Assembly (NCBI GenBank): GCA_003135055.1
Contig: PLDF01000218.1
Coordinates: forward strand, 1-38,351
Direction of reading: 5' to 3'
Length of the DNA: 38,351 nt
From: Bryobacterales bacterium
GTDB taxonomy: Bacteria; Acidobacteriota; Terriglobia; Bryobacterales; Bryobacteraceae
Each line of letters opens with the position of its first letter. Position 1 is the first letter of the stretch. Positions 34,301 to 38,351 of the stretch are shown here, piece after piece. Made by a program: the position numbers and the translations under genes. Under the pieces are notes generated by a model. It had not been told where the DNA came from, did not search any database, and saw nothing but the letters and a program-made list of their open reading frames with translations.

Positions 34301-34577
34301 TGGCCGAACCCGCGAACACGGTGAGACGCCCCGCATCGTTGACGGCGGCGATTGCGGCGATGCGGCCGCTGATTTGGGCGGAGCCGATGTTACGCGCCGG
34401 CAAACCGGAGACGGTGCCGGCGTCGAACCGGACCTGGGATTGAGAAAGGAGGAGGGTTGCGGCTAGCGAGATTATCAGTATTATACGAGCGATTAGACGA
34501 GCGGCGAAGAGCGCCGGCTGAAAGCCGGCGGCAGCTACGATTGGCACAACGATTGGCTGCCCCACACGGTGAGTCAT
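31323..34577 (-). CDS. Giant secreted BNR/sortilin-like beta-propeller protein (copy 2)
   Basis: A 1084-residue protein with the same order as the copy at 3989-7273: many Asp-box repeats (GGVWKSINGGTTF, GIYKSVDGGENW, GVYKTSDGGKTW and others), then a beta-sandwich (PGVYTVKMTKGDKTYSTQL) and a helical tail with LGDMLNHM. The start at ATG 34577 is well supported: AAGGAG sits at the end of the LolA-like gene and the ATG follows that gene's stop by three bases. No other start codon lies between the first few codons and the hydrophobic segment (LIARIILIISLAATLLL). The first ~28 residues (VGQPIVVPIVAAAGFQPALFA) are encoded by a copy of element A, so the export signal has a repeat-derived extension. 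Enzyme activity is unknown. Confidence 0.92.
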   Translation of the reverse strand: MTHRVGQPIVVPIVAAAGFQPALFAARLIARIILIISLAATLLLSQSQVRFDAGTVSGLPARNIGSAQISGRIAAIAAVNDAGRLTVFAGSASGGVWKSINGGTTFKPVFNAPAVQSIGAVAIDAHNPKNVWVGTGESWLRNSVSIGDGIYKSVDGGENWTNMGLKDSEHIAKILVDPADSDTVYACATGHLWSDNAERGVYKTSDGGKTWRQVLAGQNGSTGCAMLATSPQNPKTIYASLWDFRRQAWTFRSGGPGSGLYQSTDGGDHWTELTAANAKGLPEKPYGRIALAVAPSKPQVVYAMIESKSSALYRSDDSGKSWVRLDASQYMVWRPFYFANLIVDPKDESKVFKVDGVLLLSVNGGKSFSPVSNSAHGDFHDVWIDAGNPNSVFACDDGGLWRSQDGGTRWEHLMNLPVSQFYHVSVDMAEPYHVYGGLQDNSSWVGDSSYPGGVTNSRWENMFGGDGFWTWEDPSDPAYIYAEAQGGEIGRVNRVTHETRAIKPYALYGEKKLRFNWNTPIQMSPNEKGTIYIGAQFLFRSRDHGQSWERISPDLSTNDPEKQKQEESGGVTVDNSSAEMNTTIYSISESPRNGQVIWAGTDDGCLQITRDGGKTWTNVAGNVPGPARGAWVSWVEASRATEGTAYVALDRHMAGDMQPYVFKTADFGNSWTQLSTAPSGVRGYAHVIKEDTVDANLLFLGTEFGLWISADGGQRWAQFKGSDFPAVAVRDLVVHPRTSDLILATHGRGIWIIDDISGLRALTPALMSEEAGFLPVPAAAQWMETYGGWSEGDATYSGPNRPTDAFIPYYQRTRHIFGDLKIQIFDAQGKLVDTVASSKHRGVNRAAWSMHLKPPQVPPAASAMFGAALGPRVLPGVYTVKMTKGDKTYSTQLNVILDPRATYSLDDRKAQFALVSRLGDMLNHMSWAVDAIIGIRDTAAARGASLPQGDPLRQQLQQLSGDMDQIRSKIVATKEGGMITGEERLREFLAGLYGDVNGYEGRPTNQQVARADALGRELEDVIREFTGHAARRLPALNSSLVSKKLAPLRMIPEEEWSKSQAQQQSGGDPPRLQGFKKLSLGPLF
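34504..34566 (-). repeat. Element A copy that is part of a coding region
   Basis: On the minus strand it begins TGTGGGGCAGCCAATCG, has a small internal duplication of the CCAATCGT part, then GCCGCCGGCTTTCAGCCGGC and GCTCTTCGCCGC. It lies wholly inside the first 25 codons of the BNR/sortilin gene copy 2. Confidence 0.85.
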
Positions 34578-34580
34578 GAG

Positions 34581-35330
34581 TTAGTACTCCTTCCCGGCCG
34601 CAGCGGGCGGATGCGCGGGCATTTTGAAATCTTGCGCGTTCACGGGCAGATTTGCCTCGATCTTGTCGATGGTTATTTGGGCGGCGTCCCCTGGGCTCTT
34701 TTTGCTGCCGGCTTCCATCGAGAAGGGGAAATAGACGCCATTCACCAGTTTGTAAGAGCCGAGATTAGTGAAGCTCTCGCGGATGGAGCCGCGGATGAAT
34801 TGCATTTTCTCGGTGCGGATTTCGAGATAGGTGTCGGGGTCGAGATAGTAGTAAATAATGTCGCCGTTGGCCAGCGTGACCTTGAGCCGGTAGGCGTCGT
34901 CGCCATCGACTGTGTCGTGGCCCAGATATTCGATGCGGTTGTCCTTGATCTTATAGTCGGTTAGCGGGCCGTAAAAATCGGCTTCCTCGGTCAGCTCGCG
35001 GAGGTCGTCTTCTCCGACCAGCTCCGCGTCCTTGCGCCCCTCGAACGGGGAAATCTGCCATCCCGTGGATCCATCATATGCCTGGATCTGAGACATGCCT
35101 TGCACGGTGACGGCGTCGCGCACCAGATTGGGCGCCATGGCAGTGCGGCTGAACTGAGCGGTAAAACTACCTTGCTGCACTTTGCCGCTCATGCGCAATG
35201 TCTTGATGGCTTTAATTTTATCGACGCCGCCGCGGGCCTGGAGATTCCTCGATATCAATGCTTCCGCAGTCTGCGCCGGGAGGAGCATGGGGCAGACGAT
35301 TCCGAGAGCCGTTATGAATAAGCTACGCAT
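34581..35330 (-). CDS. LolA-like outer-membrane lipoprotein-sorting family protein
   Basis: A 249-residue exported protein (MRSLFITALGIVCPMLLPAQ) of the LolA/LolB-like superfamily. SRNLQARGGVDKIKAIKTLRMSG, GMSQIQAYDGSTGWQISPFEG, YYLDPDTYLEIRTEKMQ and VNGVYFPFSMEAGS are typical of periplasmic proteins that fold as a half-barrel cupping a lipid. Canonical LolA carries lipoproteins to the outer membrane; this branch is less well understood. The gene is translationally coupled to the giant BNR/sortilin gene: its stop lies three bases before that ATG, and its last codons contain the ribosome-binding site. A joint role in export or surface placement is possible but is inference. Confidence 0.82.
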   Translation of the reverse strand: MRSLFITALGIVCPMLLPAQTAEALISRNLQARGGVDKIKAIKTLRMSGKVQQGSFTAQFSRTAMAPNLVRDAVTVQGMSQIQAYDGSTGWQISPFEGRKDAELVGEDDLRELTEEADFYGPLTDYKIKDNRIEYLGHDTVDGDDAYRLKVTLANGDIIYYYLDPDTYLEIRTEKMQFIRGSIRESFTNLGSYKLVNGVYFPFSMEAGSKKSPGDAAQITIDKIEANLPVNAQDFKMPAHPPAAAGKEY

Positions 35331-35500
35331 GTGAAAAACCCATATTTGGAAAGCTTACGCCAACCGGGGCCGCTTTCGCCAGATCTTCCGGCCGATGGTT
35401 GGGCGCGGGGAACCGCGAGGCGTGGGGTGGCGGATGTTGACACGGCGCGGGGCTGGCTTGGCGGCGAGCCGAGGGCGCGGGCATGGGGCATGAAAGGGGC

Positions 35501-35705
35501 GGAGTGTTAGGAAATGGGACTAGGGTCGTTTGGCATTTCTGGTTTGGTGTCCGCGGTAGGTTGGGAACGCGCTCGGGTGGCATGGCGTTGGTCTGGGTAA
35601 GGGCTTCGTCCGGTGAAGGCGGCGGTTTGCCAGCCGCCGCGCAGGTTATGACAATCTGGTCCACATCGGAGTGTTCGGAAATGGGACTGGGGTCGTTTGG
35701 CATTC
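35501..35705. repeat. Pair of 37-39-bp direct repeats, about 166 bp apart
   Basis: The motif GGAGTGTT-x-GGAAATGGGACT, then GGGTCGTTTGGCATT, occurs at 35501-35537 and again at 35668-35705 with very few changes. Element B (35612-35672) lies between them and overlaps the second. The region 35331-36070 has no supported gene and is mostly such repeats. Confidence 0.8.
35612..35672. repeat. Element B, diverged near-complete copy
   Basis: GGCGGTTTGCCAGCCGCC and CAGGTTATGACAATCTG preserve both internal hairpins with compensating loops, followed by CCACATCGG as in the complete copy. The outer arms are altered (GAAGGC). Confidence 0.7.
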
Positions 35706-35799
35706 TTGGGTGGCGTGGCTTCGGCGACCATTCTGCACAAATTGCGGGGCAGCCCATCCTGGCGGAGCGGCTGAGGATTGACCTTGCGGCCGACCGCCT

Positions 35800-35890
35800 G
35801 GTAGGACAAACCATCGCCTTTGGTGGTCTGTGATGTTTCGCTAAAGTACGGCCGCCTGACAGACGACAAAAAACGATCGTCTGTCCTACC
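35800..35890. repeat. Two element D copies, inverted to each other
   Basis: 35800-35832 carries GTAGGACA then ACCA..TGGTGGTCTGT. 35858-35890 carries GACAGACGA..TCGTCTGTC then CTACC. An element B end (AACCTGCCCCACATCGG) follows at 35906-35930. Confidence 0.7.
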
Positions 35891-36070
35891 TCGCGCCTCC
35901 ATTGGGTTGACAACCTGCCCCACATCGGAGGCTTTCGACGATTGAACTCCTTTGAGAGACGACATAGACTCCGATACTAAGTTACAGCGGAGGAAACCGG
36001 CTATCAGGGTAAGTTGCGCGTAAGTTGGTGTATCCATGGCCGGAAATGTTTTTAACTTCGCGTGATCGGC

Positions 36071-36196
36071 ATGGAGGCGACAAAACGGCGCCAGGCGGTC
36101 ACAGAAGAAGATAATAAATTGGGAAGTTACTTAACTGTTGAAGTGAAAACAGTTAGGCGCAGTAACTTAGGGCCTAGGTGGGATATTCGAGGCTGA
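36071..36196 (+). CDS. Small ORF just before the terminase gene
   Basis: A possible 41-residue product beginning MEATKRRQAVTEEDNKLGSY, lysine/arginine- and acid-rich, with its stop one base before ATG 36198. It may be a short coupled leader or a phage-derived small protein. The ribosome-binding site is weak and no family is recognised. It overlaps a strong dyad (36124-36168) that could itself be the functional element. Confidence 0.3.
   Translation: MEATKRRQAVTEEDNKLGSYLTVEVKTVRRSNLGPRWDIRG
36124..36168. promoter_or_regulatory. Nested inverted repeat upstream of the terminase gene
   Basis: Outer arms AAGTTACT/AGTAACTT and inner arms AACTGTT/AACAGTT are each perfect inverted complements, about 30 bases before the terminase ATG. 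It could be an operator or an RNA hairpin. Confidence 0.6.
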
Positions 36197-36197
36197 A

Positions 36198-37043
36198 ATG
36201 GGAGGCGAGTGTACGACACTAGTAGTAGGAATGTATACAGACACGATCAAACAGAACGAAAAGCCGGAAATAACGCGGCGCGCGAAGGGGCAGGTGACCG
36301 GCCTAAGCGGGGGCGGGGAGGATCCGGCGGAGTGGGTGAGCAAGTTCCTGGGATTCGAAGCAGACGAGGCGCAGAAGGAAGTATTGCGCAGCGACAGGCA
36401 GCGGGGATTGTTGAATTGCACGAGGCAATGGGGGAAATCGACGGTGACGGCGGCGAAGGCGATCCATCAGGCGTATCACTATCCGGAGAGCCTGACGTTA
36501 GTGGTGAGCCCGAGCGCGCGACAGAGCGGGGAGTTTTTGCGGAAGGCGACGGGGTTCGCGCGAAAGCTGAAAATCCGGCCGAAAGGGGATGGGGACAACG
36601 AGATTTCACTGGAGCTGCCGAACCGGTCGCGGATTGTGGGGCTGCCGGGGAGCGAGGCGACGGTGCGGGGGTTTTCGGCGGTATCGCTGATACTGGTGGA
36701 CGAGGCGTCGCGGGTGAGCGACGAGTTGTACCTGGCGATAAGGCCGATGCTGGCGGTGAGCGATGGGGCGTTGTGGCTGATGAGCACGCCGTTTGGAAAG
36801 CGCGGGTTCTTTTACGAAGCGTGGGCGAACGGCGGGCCGAATTGGGCGCGGGTTCGGGCGGCGGCGACCGAGTGTCCGCGGATCGGACGGAAGTTTCTGG
36901 AAGAGGAACGCGCAACGATGGGGGAACGCTGGTTCCGGCAGGAGTATATGTACGAATTCGAAGAGGCGGTGAGCGGAGTGTTCGCGCGGGATCTGGTGGA
37001 GCGGGCCATCACCGACGAGGTTCAGCCACTGGAGTTAGGGTGA
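36198..37043 (+). CDS. Phage terminase large subunit, ATPase part
   Basis: A 281-residue protein corresponding to the motor half of phage large terminases (Terminase_6 type). Walker A is CTRQWGKST (74-82), preceded by RQRGLLN. Walker B is LILVDEAS with Asp168-Glu169. A coupling motif WLMSTPFGKRGFFYEAW follows, and the frame ends FARDLVERAITDEVQPLELG, the usual linker before the nuclease domain. The nuclease half is missing from this frame and is found as a separate ORF in the same frame 78 bases downstream. ATG 36198 is used; ATG 36231 is a possible shorter start. Codons are G-rich with many GGG and GCG, unlike the C-ending codons of neighbours, which suggests transfer from a phage. No portal, capsid or integrase gene is in the window. 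Confidence 0.88.
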   Translation: MGGECTTLVVGMYTDTIKQNEKPEITRRAKGQVTGLSGGGEDPAEWVSKFLGFEADEAQKEVLRSDRQRGLLNCTRQWGKSTVTAAKAIHQAYHYPESLTLVVSPSARQSGEFLRKATGFARKLKIRPKGDGDNEISLELPNRSRIVGLPGSEATVRGFSAVSLILVDEASRVSDELYLAIRPMLAVSDGALWLMSTPFGKRGFFYEAWANGGPNWARVRAAATECPRIGRKFLEEERATMGERWFRQEYMYEFEEAVSGVFARDLVERAITDEVQPLELG

Positions 37044-37067
37044 GGGGGAGTGCTGGGAGCGGGTTAT

Positions 37068-37093
37068 TCGACGCAGAGACGCGGAGGCGCGGA
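37068..37093 (+). repeat. Element C half copy inside the split terminase
   Basis: TCGACGCAGAGACGCGGAGG and on to CGCGGAG match the arm of the palindrome at 24955-25045. It lies exactly in the 78 bases that separate the two terminase ORFs. Confidence 0.8.
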
Positions 37094-37121
37094 GATGGGA
37101 TCAGGGAAAACAAGATGAGAC

Positions 37122-37769
37122 ATGCCAACTAATTACTTTGTGGGAGTGGACTTGGGACAGAGCCGGGATTTCACGGCGATTGCGGTGGTGGAGCGGCAGG
37201 AGTTATCGGGAGAGTGGGACCCGGCGGCTTATACATGCCGGAAATCTACGGCGCTGCGGCTGCGGTTCCTGGAGCGGGTGGAATTGGGGACGACGTATCC
37301 CGACGTGGTGGAGCGGGTGGTTCGAGTTGTACGGTCGCGCGATCTGCTAGGGCGATGCCACTTAGTGGTGGACGGGACAGGCGTGGGGCGGCCGGTAGTG
37401 GACTTATTGAGAGAGGCGAAGCCGGGATGCCCGATAATGCCGGCGGTGATCACGTCGGGACAACGGGAAACGCGGATCGACGGTTACTACGGGATTCCTA
37501 AGCGCGACTTAATGGTGGGGTTACAAGTGCTGTTGCAACAGGGCGAGTTACAGATAGCGGCAGGATTGAAGTATGGGGCGGCCCTGGCGGCGGAGATGGC
37601 GGCGATGGAAGTGAAGGTAACGTCGGCGGGGCGGGAGCAGTTCGGCGCGTGGCGGGAAGGGACGCATGACGACTTAGTATTTGCGGTGGCGCTGGCTTGC
37701 TGGGGGAGTAAGAAGGGGTGTTTGGATGCGGTGGGAGAGGTGGGGTGGAGGAGGCTACCGGGGATGTGA
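37122..37769 (+). CDS. Phage terminase large subunit, nuclease part
   Basis: A 215-residue RNase H-fold nuclease domain as in the C-terminal half of large terminases. Metal-binding acids are visible: Asp10 in FVGVDLGQSRDFTAIAVVE, Asp84 in VVDGTGVG, and Asp183/Asp184 in HDDLVFAVALACW. In a complete protein this domain cuts the DNA concatemer at the packaging end. It continues in the same frame as the ATPase ORF, but two stop codons (37041 and 37116) lie between. ATG 37122 is directly before the domain. With all catalytic residues kept, it might still work as a separate subunit. Confidence 0.87.
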   Translation: MPTNYFVGVDLGQSRDFTAIAVVERQELSGEWDPAAYTCRKSTALRLRFLERVELGTTYPDVVERVVRVVRSRDLLGRCHLVVDGTGVGRPVVDLLREAKPGCPIMPAVITSGQRETRIDGYYGIPKRDLMVGLQVLLQQGELQIAAGLKYGAALAAEMAAMEVKVTSAGREQFGAWREGTHDDLVFAVALACWGSKKGCLDAVGEVGWRRLPGM

Positions 37770-37791
37770 GGTGTAATATCCGGGGCCAAAC

Positions 37792-37805
37792 ACAAAATAT
37801 TTTGT
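37792..37805. other. 14-bp perfect palindrome
   Basis: ACAAAATATTTTGT is fully self-complementary and AT-rich in GC-rich surroundings. It sits 34 bases above the -10/-35 pair of the following gene, a plausible regulator site or the end of the phage-like segment. Confidence 0.5.
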
Positions 37806-37825
37806 CGCTATCGCATTTTTGTACT

Positions 37826-37855
37826 TGATCTTACATACCGATAGGTGGTACTATC
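37826..37855 (+). promoter_or_regulatory. Candidate sigma-70 promoter
   Basis: TTGATC (37826-37831), 18 bases, TACTAT (37850-37855). It precedes the secreted-protein gene at 37981, whose ATG has GAGGAGA 11 bases upstream. Confidence 0.5.
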
Positions 37856-37980
37856 ATCCTTCGATCAAACGTACTGGGACTTTCGAGGGTGAAGCAACGC
37901 TAAGTTTTTGGCGCGGTTTCACTCACCTTCCTTCCTTTACCTCACTGCTTTTAATGGCGGCCTGAGGAGAATTGCGCGGA

Positions 37981-38351
37981 ATGATGCGTGTATACAAGTC
38001 GTCTATAACTGCAAGCGCGGTCATGGCCTTGGCCAGTACCTTCCCCACACGCAGACGGGAACTGCTTCCATCAAAGGAAATGTGACCGGCGTAGCCGGCG
38101 TTCCCATTGCCGGCGCAAGAATCGTATATGGCCGCGCCGTTCCGGTCCAGAGCGGCGCGCCGCAGATGATGGCGCCGCCCTCAAGCACGATCACTACCGC
38201 GGCGGACGGATCGTTCGCCATACAAACCTCCCCGCGGCGACGTATATCCTGTGCATCCAGGCCGTCAATAGCGCTTATTTGGACCCGTGCCATTGGTCCA
38301 ATGCCGCTCCCACGTATAAGCTGGCGGCTGGGCAGGCCATCTCCAACGCCG
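37981..38351 (+). pseudogene. Start of a carboxypeptidase-regulatory-like secreted protein, two frameshifts
   Basis: ATG 37981 begins a signal peptide (MMRVYKSSITASAVMALAS). To continue as protein the frame must change near 38044 (in a CCCC run), giving HTQTGTASIKGNVTGVAGVP, then IAGARIVYG and TTAADGSFAI, the hallmark of CarboxypepD_reg/CNA-B-like beta-sandwich repeats. It must change again near 38224 (in an AAA run), giving NLPAATYILCIQAVNSAYLD and YKLAAGQAISNA, the normal end of such a domain. Both shifts are equivalent to one lost base in a homopolymer, so sequencing error is possible as well as true decay. The gene runs off the end of the window. Such N-terminal domains often precede large outer-membrane or adhesin-like proteins. 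Confidence 0.7.

Noticed and set aside
33087..34466. 459-codon open frame on the + strand
   Set aside because: Mirror frame of the BNR/sortilin gene; its repetitive GVD/GIA pattern follows from the Asp-box repeats on the other strand.

Overview
The window looks like chromosomal DNA of a high-GC soil Acidobacteriota, most likely a relative of Solibacter/Bryobacterales. The basis is protein families that are typical of, or were first defined in, that lineage: a BlaR1-type M56 protein fused to a TIGR03435 domain, a TIGR03437-type secreted protein, two very large sortilin/BNR-propeller proteins, a PEP-CTERM protein, and many small palindromic repeats between genes. No rRNA, tRNA, CRISPR array or complete insertion sequence was seen.

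Layout. 0.1-3.7 kb: a lone PEP-CTERM protein, then a HisC-family aminotransferase overlapping 4-hydroxyphenylpyruvate dioxygenase (tyrosine catabolism). 4.0-7.3 kb: first giant BNR/sortilin-like exoprotein. 7.4-9.6 kb: a BlaI-type repressor with an operator-like dyad in its promoter, coupled to a BlaR1/TIGR03435 fusion whose reading frame carries a TGA at codon 42. 9.9-11.9 kb: PQQ dehydrogenase with an N-terminal cytochrome c. 12.4-15.8 kb: two convergent polytopic membrane proteins (GT-C-like and GT87-like). 16.4-19.6 kb: a Q-rich membrane protein and an NtrC-type sigma-54 activator, divergent from one intergenic region that holds two head-to-head sigma-54 promoter motifs sharing their -12 bases. 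19.65-21.4 kb: a NarL-type response regulator and a TrmB-like regulator. 22.0-23.5 kb: a remnant of a GH29 fucosidase and a secreted GDPD/PLC-like protein. 23.7-26.5 kb: a VWA protein and a Mg-chelatase-I-like AAA+ ATPase. 26.6-29.1 kb: signal peptidase I, a sigma-factor remnant, and a group II PLP decarboxylase. 29.4-35.3 kb: a TIGR03437-type protein, then a LolA-like protein coupled to the second giant BNR/sortilin protein. 35.3-36.1 kb: repeat-rich non-coding DNA. 36.1-37.8 kb: a phage-type terminase large subunit split into an ATPase ORF and a nuclease ORF, with different base usage. 37.98 kb to the end: the start of a secreted carboxypeptidase-regulatory-like protein that needs two frameshifts to read through.

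Four families of small intergenic palindromic elements recur, called A-D here. A is MITE-like with ends reading TTGTGGGG. B can fold as a three-way junction. C carries an ACGCAGAGACGCGGAGG core. D is a hairpin with a GGTCTGTCCTAC arm. They account for much of the non-coding DNA, and one copy of A forms the first ~28 codons of the second BNR/sortilin gene. The strongest items for follow-up are the shared divergent sigma-54 promoter, the split terminase with a C fragment at the split, the element-A-derived N-terminus, and the nonsense codon in the BlaR1-like gene.
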